Virus record (IMG/VR): IMGVR_UViG_3300008262_000007 | Span: 1-64,000 of that record | From: a virus | Direction: 5' to 3' (one strand) | DNA: 64,000 bases | Shown: in pieces, positions 44,268 through 54,408 of the stretch | Numbering within the stretch: the first letter of the stretch is position 1 | How the letters are laid out: each line of letters begins with the position of its first letter | Program-made: the position numbers and the translations under genes | The notes under the pieces: generated by a model | What the model was told of the DNA's origin: nothing | What the model saw: the letters and a program-made list of their open reading frames with translations, nothing else | The model's database searches: none

Positions 44268-45356
44268 TTATATCCTATATTTCACAATAACCACACCCGG
44301 GCCGCCCAAGCCTGCTGGATTTTCGCCGCCTGGGTGAGCACCACCTCCACCTCCACCACCTCGGTTAGTTCCACCAGCTGTAGCTACTGCGCCGCCGTGT
44401 GTACCTGAATTTCCTGTGCCGTCGCCGGCACCACCTGGATCTGGACTATGGCCGTAGGCAGGATTAACGTGTGTTCCGCCAGCACCGCCAGCTGCATAAA
44501 TTACTGCTGAGCCGCCTATTGCATTTGTAATTCCCTGTCCGCCGTGACAGCGAACCCAATTAGAATATCTGCTTATTCCTCGTGATCCTGCGCCACCACC
44601 TGATCCTCCAGCATGTGTTGCTCCAGAACCTTGAGTACCCGGATTTGGATATCCTGGGCCAGTGCCGTGGTGACCGTATCCGCCTGGATGTCCTTGTCCT
44701 ATTACGCCTGTACCGCCTGGATGTTCACCGGGATAGCTGGTATATACTGTACCTGGAGTTCCGTTTCCGCCTGGACCGCCGCCACCTGAACCACCGCTCA
44801 TTGCAGGAATTGTACTGCCTGCACTATATTGGCCACCTTTGCCGCCGCCCACTGCTTCGATGTTTGCATTTGGTCCAACAAAACTTGATGGACCGCCGGA
44901 TGTTCCTTCATCTGAATAGTGATGGAATCCGCCTGCGCCACCGCCACCTCTATTAATTGTATAATTCTGTCCACCTATGACCGATACTGCTGATTCATAA
45001 ACGTATCCGCCTGCACCGCCTCCGCCGCCGATTGGAGCGCCACCACCGCCACCACCTACTACCAATACTTCTGCTCTACCTGTATAAGGAGCACTAAAAG
45101 TACCACTGCTAGTAAATGTATGAATTCTATAGCCGCCTGCTGTTGTAATAGTACCGCCGGTTGCTATTGTGGTTCCTGAACCTGCACTTATTGACCCGTC
45201 TGCTGTTTTCCAAACTCCGTTAACATACTGTTCAACTTCGTTAGTAGTAGTGTTAAATCTAAAATCACCGTTGGTATTGGTTCTTGCAGCAGTATTACCT
45301 ACGGCTGCTTGTATAAATCCAGTGTCGTTTACTGTTAAATTCTTTAGCGTTGCCAT
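44268..45356 (-). CDS. Gly-rich tail-fibre adhesin-like protein 2
   Basis: The 362-residue protein has the same N-terminal module (MATLKNLTVNDTGFIQAAVG) and the same strand leading to GGGGGGAPIGGGGGAGGYVY as its neighbours. Its Gly-rich loops differ in length and sequence. It ends GPGVVIVKYRI. It lies 3 nt behind protein 3 in transcription order and just ahead of protein 1. The three genes look like tandem duplicates whose recognition loops have diverged. Confidence 0.7.
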   Translation of the reverse strand: MATLKNLTVNDTGFIQAAVGNTAARTNTNGDFRFNTTTNEVEQYVNGVWKTADGSISAGSGTTIATGGTITTAGGYRIHTFTSSGTFSAPYTGRAEVLVVGGGGGGAPIGGGGGAGGYVYESAVSVIGGQNYTINRGGGGAGGFHHYSDEGTSGGPSSFVGPNANIEAVGGGKGGQYSAGSTIPAMSGGSGGGGPGGNGTPGTVYTSYPGEHPGGTGVIGQGHPGGYGHHGTGPGYPNPGTQGSGATHAGGSGGGAGSRGISRYSNWVRCHGGQGITNAIGGSAVIYAAGGAGGTHVNPAYGHSPDPGGAGDGTGNSGTHGGAVATAGGTNRGGGGGGGAHPGGENPAGLGGPGVVIVKYRI

Positions 45357-45358
45357 TC

Positions 45359-46384
45359 TTAACCTCGATATCTTACAATAACCACGCCTGGACCACCTGG
45401 GCCGCCGCCTTGTGGTTCTGGTGAATATGGACCACCACCACCACCACCACCTAAGTTAGTGCCGCCAGCTTGACCGTTTTGACCCGGAAGTGTATTTCCT
45501 AAACTGCCTCTACCTGCAAGAGTTGATACTCCGTGACCTGGGCTGTGATAGCCGCCGCCACCACCGCCTGCTCTCCAAACTACACCGCCGCCAATGTTTG
45601 ATGCCATGCCTTCACCGCCACGACCTTGTTGATTACGATTTGAGCGTCCGTAGCCCATTGAGCCTGCGCCACCGCCTCCACCACCACCATAGTGTGTACC
45701 TGTAGGAGTTCCGTTATAATGAGCACCTACGCCACCTGGGTGTCCTTGTCCTGCTGTTCCAGCTGCTCCAGCATGTATAGTTTCTGGACCACCATTCCAT
45801 CCTGGGCCACCACCACCTGATCCACCGCCACTAGTTGGTTGACTACCTGGGGGATAATGACATCCTCGGCCACCGCCTGTTGCTACAATTGATACTGGAG
45901 TACCGCCGCCAAATGTGCTAGGATTACCTGAAGTACCATCATTTGCACTATGACTTGAACAGCCATTGCCACCTGTTCCAACAACTGCGGGATACGCAGT
46001 TCCAGCAACTACAGGAACTCCGCTAACATAGATATAGCCGCCTGCGCCGCCTCCACCTGAAATACTGTGGCCTCCGCCACCGCCTGCAATTGTTAGTACT
46101 TCTACAACACCGTCTTTGGTTGGTGTAAATTGTTGTGTTCCAGAAGTAAATGTGTGAATTCTATATCCTGCTGCGGTAGTGATTGCTCCGCCTGTACTAG
46201 CATTACCTACTGTTGACTCTTCTACACGTACCCAAGCACTACCATTCCAATATTCATTAGATGCAATATCTGTATTGTATCTTATCATACCAACCGTTGG
46301 ACTACCTGGTCGCTGTGCGTTTGTTCCGCTAGGAAGTCTGATAAACCCAGTATCGTTTACAGTAAGATTTTTTAATGTTGCCAT
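45359..46384 (-). CDS. Gly-rich tail-fibre adhesin-like protein 3
   Basis: The 341-residue protein has the shared N-terminus MATLKNLTVNDTGFIRLPSG and the shared end GPGVVIVRYRG around a divergent Gly-rich domain with His, Asn and Tyr between Gly runs. It is first of the tandem trio in transcription order and overlaps the S74-fibre stop by one base. A role in receptor contact is inferred from the Gly-rich adhesin resemblance. Confidence 0.7.
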   Translation of the reverse strand: MATLKNLTVNDTGFIRLPSGTNAQRPGSPTVGMIRYNTDIASNEYWNGSAWVRVEESTVGNASTGGAITTAAGYRIHTFTSGTQQFTPTKDGVVEVLTIAGGGGGHSISGGGGAGGYIYVSGVPVVAGTAYPAVVGTGGNGCSSHSANDGTSGNPSTFGGGTPVSIVATGGGRGCHYPPGSQPTSGGGSGGGGPGWNGGPETIHAGAAGTAGQGHPGGVGAHYNGTPTGTHYGGGGGGGAGSMGYGRSNRNQQGRGGEGMASNIGGGVVWRAGGGGGGYHSPGHGVSTLAGRGSLGNTLPGQNGQAGGTNLGGGGGGGPYSPEPQGGGPGGPGVVIVRYRG

Positions 46385-47238
46385 TACTTAGCTGCCCTTA
46401 ATTCATTAATTTCTTGTTTTAAAGTTTTAATAGATTCAATTAGATAAGCTGTTAATTTAGTATATTTAATACCTATAGTGTTACCTAGGTCATCTTTAGT
46501 AACTAAGTCTGGTAACACTTCATCTGTCCATTCAGCAATCAACCCTGCTTCGTGTTCTTTATTATCAATACGATCGTAAGTTACGCCACTTAGTTTTAAA
46601 ATGCTGTCTAGTGCATTCTCAATTGGCAAAATATTTTCTTTTAATGTTATACTAGAAGTTTCAACAATGCCTGCCGCAGTTAATTGACCACCAACACCTA
46701 CTCCACCTGTAACTACTAATGCTCCGTTTGTAACAGCATTTGATACTGTACTTGCTGTTACACGCATCTCTGTTGAACTCAATACTCCTGTACTTGGCAC
46801 AAAAGTTAGTTTAGTACTGCTTACAGATACTGTTGACACTGTTCCTGTAGTAGCAGTAGTAATTGCTGGATAATATACTGCTGTGTCAGCTGCTTGGTTA
46901 GCCACACTAACGAATGGAGCAACCCAACTCAAATCTCCGCTTGCGTTACTTCTTAATACTGTATTATCAACGGCTGCGGCTGGAAACGTATAAGTTACGT
47001 TAGCACTAACAGTTGCGGGTGCCCTAAGTGCTACAAAATTGCTAGAGTCAGCATCGGCTAATCTTAAACTATTTTGAGCATTAATCTGCATAGAACTAAC
47101 AGACTGCACAATGCCAGAGCCATTTGGTTCTAACAATACATTAGCATTAGACACTACAGATTGAATACTATTATTAACGGTAGTTAGGCTACCTAGCACT
47201 GCTCGACCTACTTTACCTGATGTGATTTTTCTAGACAT
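46384..47238 (-). CDS. Tail fibre with C-terminal S74 intramolecular chaperone
   Basis: The 284-residue protein has a beta-rich fibre N-terminus. From about residue 195 it has a Peptidase_S74-type domain: SSITLKENI with S195 and K200 as the probable Ser-Lys dyad, then EHEAGLIAEWTDEVLPDLV and a coiled-coil end ESIKTLKQEINELRA. This domain helps fibre trimers fold and then cuts itself off. The usual D after the Ser is another Ser here, so cleavage might be weaker. It has an AAGGAA SD and precedes the three adhesin-like genes. Confidence 0.75.
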   Translation of the reverse strand: MSRKITSGKVGRAVLGSLTTVNNSIQSVVSNANVLLEPNGSGIVQSVSSMQINAQNSLRLADADSSNFVALRAPATVSANVTYTFPAAAVDNTVLRSNASGDLSWVAPFVSVANQAADTAVYYPAITTATTGTVSTVSVSSTKLTFVPSTGVLSSTEMRVTASTVSNAVTNGALVVTGGVGVGGQLTAAGIVETSSITLKENILPIENALDSILKLSGVTYDRIDNKEHEAGLIAEWTDEVLPDLVTKDDLGNTIGIKYTKLTAYLIESIKTLKQEINELRAAK

Positions 47239-47257
47239 AATCTATTTCCTTGGATTT

Positions 47258-47578
47258 TTATACTGTTGATGTTTCTATTCCGTAGACAACAACATCAGTG
47301 TTTGCTTGCGTTGAATAGGCATAAATTGTCCTACCATTTTGTATTACAACACCGCCACGTTCTAATACTCCACCTGGTAAAACTTCTGCATTATATTCAA
47401 TGTAGTTACCTGGTGCTGGTATATTAGGATTAACTGCTAATGCTATTCGCACATTAATTGCTGTTGCATTTTTATTACAAATGCTTATAGTTACCACACT
47501 AAATGTATCTGCGGGCGGGCCGTATATACTTGTGTAGGTTGTTGCTGCCAGGGCAGCATTTGCTAAAATTCCGTTCAT
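47258..47578 (-). CDS. Small beta-rich virion protein
   Basis: The 106-residue protein has a predicted beta-sandwich pattern (FSVVTISICNKNATAINVRI, then ILERGGVVIQNG-like strands). It resembles the 109-residue protein at 60673 in length, layout and position next to a giant fibre-associated protein, so the two may be paralogues. It has a GGAGA SD. It is probably a small structural or connector protein of the fibre system. No catalytic residue is seen. Confidence 0.6.
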   Translation of the reverse strand: MNGILANAALAATTYTSIYGPPADTFSVVTISICNKNATAINVRIALAVNPNIPAPGNYIEYNAEVLPGGVLERGGVVIQNGRTIYAYSTQANTDVVVYGIETSTV

Positions 47579-47594
47579 GTTATTTGTTCTCCAA

Positions 47595-50500
47595 TTATCT
47601 TAAGAAATAGTTATATGCTAGAGGTAATCCTAAAACTGTGCCGTTAAACACTACATTACCTTTTATATTTATCGGAGCGCCGCTTACAGTTGTAATTGTA
47701 TTGGCACCAACAAATATGTCACCTGCTGTTACTGAGTTTACATTCAATGAAGCGCCGCCGCCACCGATCTGTGCTTCAATGTACGCTTTAACAGCTCGTT
47801 GAGTTGGCACAATATTATCTGAGTTAGCAGTAAAGAATGGATCTGTACTAAATTCAGTAATACTTGCTGAGTTACCACCTAGTGTAACTTCACCTAAACT
47901 TAACTCTTGTAGTCCTGCAATATTAAATGCATCAGCATTAAGTGTTGCAACACCTGTACTCTGCTCAATACTAAACAAATCGCCAACTCGGAAATTACCG
48001 TCTTGGTCAGTAGCTGTGAAGAATACTCGTCCACCATTTGAATCAACTGTTTCGTTAGCTTGAATAGGTTGTTGTAAAGGAGTGTTTGGATAATTTGTAG
48101 TATTAAATCCGCCAGTACCAATATCTAAGAAATCGTGACCAGTTAATCGAACTTGCGAGAATCTAATACGTAGTTCTACTGCTTCGTTGTTAGCTAATCG
48201 AGTACCTACTGGAATAGCAGGACTTACTTGTAAAAATCCTGTGTACGATCCTGGACTAGTTCCTAAGAAACTAACAGTATTAACTAATTTAAAGAACTGT
48301 CCAGGTAAACTATCAAACACTATGTTTGATCCTGATACTGGCTGCTGTGTTAGTCTCTTCACAGCAATAAATGTACCGTCCTGTATAAAGTCTGCACTAC
48401 CGTTAGAATTTTGACTATCAATTTCTGCACTTGCAGTAATGAACCCAGTTCCTCTGTTAACAAATGTAGGATTAGCTATTGCTCCGCTATTTAATCTTGC
48501 TTCTACTACTACATCGTCAATATTGTTAGGATCAGTGACTGTAATAGTTGGTGCACCGCTGGTATAGCCAGAGCCTGGTTCAATTAGTCGTATTTCAAAT
48601 ATCTGTTCGTTACTAACGCCAGCTCTACCTCGAGCTCTAGCTCCAATTCTTGCATCAAGGCCTGCTGTTGTAGTACCTGAACCAATTAGTACAAATTTGC
48701 CCGTTCTAGCTGGATTACCAAATGCTACAGCAAAATATCCTGTGTTTGGTAAGCTGGTAACTGCTGTCCATACAATTCCATCTTCTGAATGGTATAATGC
48801 TGTTGTTGTAGTTGTTACAACAAATACACCTTGTCCGTATGCAATGTTGTTTGTAGTTATGCTTCCTGCAATAGTTACAGCACTACTCCAAGTAATACCA
48901 TCTAAACTGTATGAGCAAGTGCCGTCACTAGCTAGAGCAACAAATCTACCATTACCCCAAGTAATATCATTCCAAGTTTTGTTTGGTAGTCCTGAACCTG
49001 CTGTCCAAGCAATGCCGTCAGTGCTATATACACTATTAGTAGTACCGCTCTTAATAGCTACAAACAATCCCTTTCCGTATGCAATAGGAAGATATCCAAG
49101 TGCTGGTAGAGCATTTGTTGTTAATGACCAGGTTGCGCCGCCGTTGTCTGAATATGCTACATCTCTGTAACCTTCTGCGATTACAACAAATCTACCAATG
49201 TTGCTTGTAACTTGTCCAAATGCAACATTTGTTTGATAGCCAGCACCCGTTGGTATTGTACTAGTGCTCCATACATCACCGTCATTTGAATATGCTGCTG
49301 TTGTACCTGCTGTAACAATCACAACACTTTGTTTAAATGTACTTGATCCATCGTTAATTAGTCCGCTAGCAATATTTTTGTATGAACTAGCACTAGCAGG
49401 TAATACCTCTGCACTCCAAGTTACACCATCTATACTCTTTTGAGCACCAGTACCGCTGTTAGGTATTGCAAGGAATAAACCTTTTCGTGCAAGACCTGTA
49501 AAGTCGTAGTTGACTACTGCTCCTGTTACACTATTGATACTAGTAATAATTACTGTAATATCGTTGGCAGGGCTTGCGCCACCAACAGATGTGCCTGCAA
49601 TAGTAATTGTATTACCTCTAACATAATTAGATCCTGCACTGTTAGTTGTTAGGTAGTATCTTTCGCCGTTACGTGTAATGTTGAAAGTTAATCCTGTACC
49701 GGCGCCGCCTGTAGTTGTAACGGCTGTATATTGTGCAGAAGTTTCAAAATAATGCGCATTTGCATAATTACTACTGCTAATAGTTGTAGCTGTTGTTGTC
49801 TTAGGAGGAGCTGTAAAAGAAATAGCTGGTTCAATCAAATAAGTTGACGAACTGTTAGGTGCTACAATGGTTGTGCCTGGAATAACATGATCCCATCCAG
49901 CTGCACCGTTACTTTCTCTTATTACCTCTGCTTCTTTAGAACCAGCATCGTAAGTGCTTATTATACCATAGTTACCAATACCTGCGCCGCCTATGATATA
50001 CACTTTCATTCCAACATAAGCTGTACTTAAAGCACCATCAGTTGCTGATAAAAATACACTAGTTGTTGTTCCGCTCTGTGCAACGTTACTTACTCGAACA
50101 TAGCCACTTCCACCTAGCGGTGCAGGTGTAGCTGGCGGAATAACTGTTTCTAAATCAACTTTAACATTTATAACAGCATTGTCGCGGAACTCGTCAGCTA
50201 CAACTACATCCCCAGTTCCAGCACCAAAAATATCAATTACAGCTTCAGTATAATCGTTACCTGCATGGTTAAATTCAAATCCTAGTAGCTGATTGTTATC
50301 AGTGAATACATTGCTAATTGTAGCACTATATTGGGTTTGATTATCAACTACTGCTGTTACAGGAGTTTCGTCAGGGTCAACACCTTCTGCTACAGATCCA
50401 AAGTCACCGTAGGAGTTGTTGCCGTTGGTTGCACGAATTCTGCCACCAGTTTCTGCTAGGTAGCCAATATGAGAGTAGTATGTAAATACAGATACAAGTT

Positions 50501-53500
50501 CTGCTCTACCGTTATTAGTAATCCATGCACCAATACCGTCTGAAATAACCTGAGTAAAGTCGTTGGATGTTATAGAATCGTTGCCGCCGTTATGCAGATT
50601 ACCGTCAACTTTTTGTCCGATAGCCGCATTACCAAATGTTGTTAGACCCTGTACATACGGTGATCGTGTTATGATCCATGTAGTAAAGTCGTCTGGTCCC
50701 CAGCCTGGATCTAAGCTAGCGTAAGCACCAGCTGTCACCCGACTTGTACCAAATTCGTTTGGTGGTGTTAAATCTCCATTTAATCCGTTTAATGTACAAT
50801 CTCTTAAGCCAGTTGCATCGCGTAAGTAGAACATGTCTTCTTCTCTACTGCCTCGTACTGCGTTAGCATAATAACGAGATACATAGCGAGATTTGTAGTT
50901 GCCTGGATATTTTAGATCATACTTTAGTGCATCAATGTATAGTCCAACATCGCGTAAGCACAACTCTACATCATATGTATATCCTGGATAAGTTTGTGCT
51001 ACATATGCTGCAACTTCTGCTACAATAAAGTTTCTATTACGCTCAAGCTGTAGTCTTGCGTATTCTCTATTTTGATTTTCAGTTTGACATACACTACCTT
51101 CGCTAGATCCGCCAAATATGATTTGATCTACAATTCTGTAGCTTTCTGTTAATCTTGCCTCAGCTGTAGCATTACTCATTAATCCTAATGCTGTGTTTCT
51201 AGCTACTGTTAAACTGTTACGAGTAGCTTCTTTGATTCTATCATCTCTATCAAATAATTCTGAAGATGTTAATCTTAAGTATGCGTGTGCTGCTTTTAAT
51301 GTTTGATAATTGCTATTAAACATAAAGTCAAAAGCTACTGCCTTAGCAACGATTGCCGCGTCTCTACGAGCCTTTGTAACACTGTAATCAACATCTGAAT
51401 AATTTGTAGCTAGGTATGCTTCTACAGCATCTTGTATAGCGTCAAACCCGCTGGCACTGATTGCAGTATAGTCACTAATTAGTGCTGTTGTAGTATTAAC
51501 GCCATTTGCTGGTGTAGGATCAACTAGTGTTACAGTTGTACCTACTGCACTTGGTCCAACATCTAATATTTCTATAATGTCTTCAACATTATTAGCAATC
51601 TGTGTTATACTTCCAACATTACCTGTAAGCGTTTGTGTTACTAACGTTTGTCTAGGACTAACAACAGTAGTATTGCCTGCTATGCTTTGTAACGTAGTTT
51701 TTAAAAAATTTAAAGAATTAATAGTTGCAGTTTTAATACTTGCTGGAATTTGAGGCTGTGTATTATCATCACCGTCCCAATAAGCTAATCCTGCTGCAAC
51801 ACTTAATGCATTTCCGCCATAGGTCAAATCATAGACTAATGCATCAATTATATATCGTGCATCTCTGCGAGTTTTAGTTTTGCCGTAACGTAGCGCAGGA
51901 TATTCTTCTGCTAGGTATGCAATAACTTCTGCTATTGCAAAATCTATATTAGTGCGAATATTTTGTCTTGCATTTAACAAACTAGTACTATAACCAGTTG
52001 GGTTTGTTAAGTATGCGCTGTGCATAGTATCTAACAGATAATCTGCACGATACTTCATTACTTTAACTAAGTCGTATACAGCATCGCTTTCGGCTTGAAT
52101 CGCCAACGGCCATTCTTGACTTTGTAATTCGTTGTTACCTACGGTAGGTGTTACTGTGACACCTTTGACTACGTTAGACACTACATCGGCAATTCTATCA
52201 AATGTAGCGATTGTATATACTGAATCACCTGCTGGTACTGTAGATCCTTGAGCAATAATTTGTGTAGAACGAAGTTCGTCACCTTGTACACAAGTATAAG
52301 CTGGCACAATTATTGGTAGAGTTTCAAAATGCTTACCAGTAGATACTTTTATTAGACTAAAAGAAACTTCTCTAGCTGGTATTGAATTCACATTGCCTGT
52401 GCTTATTGCTGTAATAATAATATTAGCTAATTCTGTTATTCTAGTAAGTGCGCCTTGTTCAATGCGTAAGTTAACATTGAAATATTGATCTACGATAGCT
52501 ACTGAATCATCTACAACATTTTGATAAATTACAGTTGGTGCTTCATTTGCAAGTACGGCTTGTATTAATACTAGCATGCGGTTGTATGCAGCCACGCTTT
52601 GTAGTCTTTCGCTTGCTAAATCTCCGTACGGGCCAGTTCCGTTATTTTCTGCGGCTGTTGAGAACGGACCGTCTGCAAGTGCATTAAGGAATGTTTGTGC
52701 AGCGGCTCTAGTTTTTAAATTGCCACCGTGGCCTAGATCATGTAAAATTTTATCAAGAACAATTCCAACATCGCGTTCGCATTTTAAAGTATCGTACTCA
52801 AAATTTTCCCAGATGCTACCTATTGTAGCACTTGCAACTTGATCTCTAATCCAAGCAGTTATTTCTTTCTGTATAAACACTCGGTTTGAGTCAAGCATAA
52901 ATTGTGCTCGTTGATTCTTAATTCCCTGTTCAACTTGTTCACATGCATAGCGAATAGTTTTAAATGGTCTATCAACACTTCCACCGTAGATAGGATACTC
53001 TCCGTCTACACCGTGTTCAGCAACATAGTACACATCTTCAACACTGCTTAAAAATTCCCAGTTAGGTAAATTATTTGCACTAACTGTTAGTACTTGTCCA
53101 TTTTCACCAATTGGTAATCTTGCTGGTGCTGAACCTGTAAAATAAACTAAGTCGCCAATTTCTGCTAGTACACTTTGTTCAGTGCCAACTGCTATAATAT
53201 TCCAATATTGACTACTGTTTACTAGATCTGGTCTACTACCTGGATCACCGCCAAAAGTAGATCCGTCGTCGCCTTCTGATATATGTCCTTGTATACAAAT
53301 GTATGAGTTATCACCAAATCGAACAACGTCACCTTCGTAGTACTCTTGGTCGTCTAACCATACATTGCGCCATCTAAATCCGCTGTTAATCTGTTTCCAA
53401 TATTCTGCATCAGGTGGTTGTTGTGCAGTTGTATGATCTTTAACGCACACATAAGTGAATCCGCCAAGACGAATAACTTCGCCTACTTTATAATGTTGGT

Positions 53501-54365
53501 TAGCACTGTCTTCGTTCCAGTCGCCAATGAAACGAAACCCTTCAGTGAACAAGTCCCAGTCGTCATTGACGCTGGTTGGAATGACTGCTAAATTAGTTGA
53601 TCTGCTTATGTACTGATTTCCGCCGTAGCGAATAACATCACCGTCTTGATATTTTACAAATGGGCTCCAATCATTTTCATATTGGAAGCCTTCTACAAAT
53701 TTAGACCAATTAGCGTTATCAGTACCAAAGTCTGCAGATGCAGTATGTGCTACTGTACTAATCCAAACTCCTGCACCGTAACGAACTAAATCGTTAACTT
53801 TGTATCGGATTCCTGAAGTCCAAGTTCCTTTAAACTCAATTCCTTGATTAAAATAATCCCACTTGTCTTGATTAGCTTCTAATCCCAAAGAAGCTGTAGC
53901 GGCAGACGTATGCAATTCATTACACACATAAGTAGTTCCGCCGTATTTAACAAAATCATTTACACGATAACGAGTGCTTGGAGTCCAAGCACCTTTCCAG
54001 TCTAGTCCTTCAGCAAAAGCATCCCAGTTAGCAATATCGGCTTCGAGACCGGCATTAACATCAGCTGTAGATGTATGAACAGTATTTGCAATGTATAGTC
54101 TAGCACCATATTTAACTATGTCATCAAACACATAACTTGTGCTAGTAGTCCAATCGCCTTTCCATATTTGGCCATCGCTGAGCAAGTTCCATTTTGGTGG
54201 AACAAGATTAAAGTCTGAGAAAAAGTTGGGTTGACTAGTGTGTCCAATAACGCAAATATATATTTTTCCACCAAATGCAATTACGTCATCTTGGTAATAC
54301 ACCGTAGATGGTGTCCACACGTTTTTCCAAACAAATCTGATTCTACCTAGTTTAAATTCTGCCAT
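47595..54365 (-). CDS. Giant tail protein 1 with N-terminal W/Y repeats and Asp-box repeats
   Basis: The 2256-residue protein starts with seven repeats of about 45 residues of the form W-x(n)-Y-x-x-x-D-x-V-x-x-G-x-x-Y-x-C...H, like CBM5/12-type carbohydrate-binding modules. A beta-helix-like region (DRPFKTIRYACEQ) and long helical repeats follow. Next comes a conserved segment LDPGWGPDDF...GQKVDG. A block of about 280 residues (nt 48660-49500) then carries six S-x-D-G-x-x-W Asp-boxes, as in sialidase-like propellers. The end carries TQRAVKAYIEAQI as in other fibre proteins. It is probably a long tail or adsorption fibre component. Late motif and SD are upstream. Confidence 0.75.
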   Translation of the reverse strand: MAEFKLGRIRFVWKNVWTPSTVYYQDDVIAFGGKIYICVIGHTSQPNFFSDFNLVPPKWNLLSDGQIWKGDWTTSTSYVFDDIVKYGARLYIANTVHTSTADVNAGLEADIANWDAFAEGLDWKGAWTPSTRYRVNDFVKYGGTTYVCNELHTSAATASLGLEANQDKWDYFNQGIEFKGTWTSGIRYKVNDLVRYGAGVWISTVAHTASADFGTDNANWSKFVEGFQYENDWSPFVKYQDGDVIRYGGNQYISRSTNLAVIPTSVNDDWDLFTEGFRFIGDWNEDSANQHYKVGEVIRLGGFTYVCVKDHTTAQQPPDAEYWKQINSGFRWRNVWLDDQEYYEGDVVRFGDNSYICIQGHISEGDDGSTFGGDPGSRPDLVNSSQYWNIIAVGTEQSVLAEIGDLVYFTGSAPARLPIGENGQVLTVSANNLPNWEFLSSVEDVYYVAEHGVDGEYPIYGGSVDRPFKTIRYACEQVEQGIKNQRAQFMLDSNRVFIQKEITAWIRDQVASATIGSIWENFEYDTLKCERDVGIVLDKILHDLGHGGNLKTRAAAQTFLNALADGPFSTAAENNGTGPYGDLASERLQSVAAYNRMLVLIQAVLANEAPTVIYQNVVDDSVAIVDQYFNVNLRIEQGALTRITELANIIITAISTGNVNSIPAREVSFSLIKVSTGKHFETLPIIVPAYTCVQGDELRSTQIIAQGSTVPAGDSVYTIATFDRIADVVSNVVKGVTVTPTVGNNELQSQEWPLAIQAESDAVYDLVKVMKYRADYLLDTMHSAYLTNPTGYSTSLLNARQNIRTNIDFAIAEVIAYLAEEYPALRYGKTKTRRDARYIIDALVYDLTYGGNALSVAAGLAYWDGDDNTQPQIPASIKTATINSLNFLKTTLQSIAGNTTVVSPRQTLVTQTLTGNVGSITQIANNVEDIIEILDVGPSAVGTTVTLVDPTPANGVNTTTALISDYTAISASGFDAIQDAVEAYLATNYSDVDYSVTKARRDAAIVAKAVAFDFMFNSNYQTLKAAHAYLRLTSSELFDRDDRIKEATRNSLTVARNTALGLMSNATAEARLTESYRIVDQIIFGGSSEGSVCQTENQNREYARLQLERNRNFIVAEVAAYVAQTYPGYTYDVELCLRDVGLYIDALKYDLKYPGNYKSRYVSRYYANAVRGSREEDMFYLRDATGLRDCTLNGLNGDLTPPNEFGTSRVTAGAYASLDPGWGPDDFTTWIITRSPYVQGLTTFGNAAIGQKVDGNLHNGGNDSITSNDFTQVISDGIGAWITNNGRAELVSVFTYYSHIGYLAETGGRIRATNGNNSYGDFGSVAEGVDPDETPVTAVVDNQTQYSATISNVFTDNNQLLGFEFNHAGNDYTEAVIDIFGAGTGDVVVADEFRDNAVINVKVDLETVIPPATPAPLGGSGYVRVSNVAQSGTTTSVFLSATDGALSTAYVGMKVYIIGGAGIGNYGIISTYDAGSKEAEVIRESNGAAGWDHVIPGTTIVAPNSSSTYLIEPAISFTAPPKTTTATTISSSNYANAHYFETSAQYTAVTTTGGAGTGLTFNITRNGERYYLTTNSAGSNYVRGNTITIAGTSVGGASPANDITVIITSINSVTGAVVNYDFTGLARKGLFLAIPNSGTGAQKSIDGVTWSAEVLPASASSYKNIASGLINDGSSTFKQSVVIVTAGTTAAYSNDGDVWSTSTIPTGAGYQTNVAFGQVTSNIGRFVVIAEGYRDVAYSDNGGATWSLTTNALPALGYLPIAYGKGLFVAIKSGTTNSVYSTDGIAWTAGSGLPNKTWNDITWGNGRFVALASDGTCSYSLDGITWSSAVTIAGSITTNNIAYGQGVFVVTTTTTALYHSEDGIVWTAVTSLPNTGYFAVAFGNPARTGKFVLIGSGTTTAGLDARIGARARGRAGVSNEQIFEIRLIEPGSGYTSGAPTITVTDPNNIDDVVVEARLNSGAIANPTFVNRGTGFITASAEIDSQNSNGSADFIQDGTFIAVKRLTQQPVSGSNIVFDSLPGQFFKLVNTVSFLGTSPGSYTGFLQVSPAIPVGTRLANNEAVELRIRFSQVRLTGHDFLDIGTGGFNTTNYPNTPLQQPIQANETVDSNGGRVFFTATDQDGNFRVGDLFSIEQSTGVATLNADAFNIAGLQELSLGEVTLGGNSASITEFSTDPFFTANSDNIVPTQRAVKAYIEAQIGGGGASLNVNSVTAGDIFVGANTITTVSGAPINIKGNVVFNGTVLGLPLAYNYFLR

Positions 54366-54383
54366 TTTTTAACTCCGCTCGTA

Positions 54384-54389
54384 TATTTA
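54384..54389 (-). promoter_or_regulatory. Late promoter of giant tail protein 1
   Basis: Minus strand TGATAAATAT has its core 18 nt before the ATG at 54365, with a GGAG SD in the leader. Confidence 0.55.
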
Positions 54390-54408
54390 TCATAAGATGT
54401 ATCATTAA

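Noticed and set aside
43888-46391. Plus-strand open frames rich in Pro, Leu, Arg and His opposite the Gly-rich fibre genes
   Set aside because: They are mirror images of Gly-rich codons on the true strand and have no SD or sensible protein pattern.
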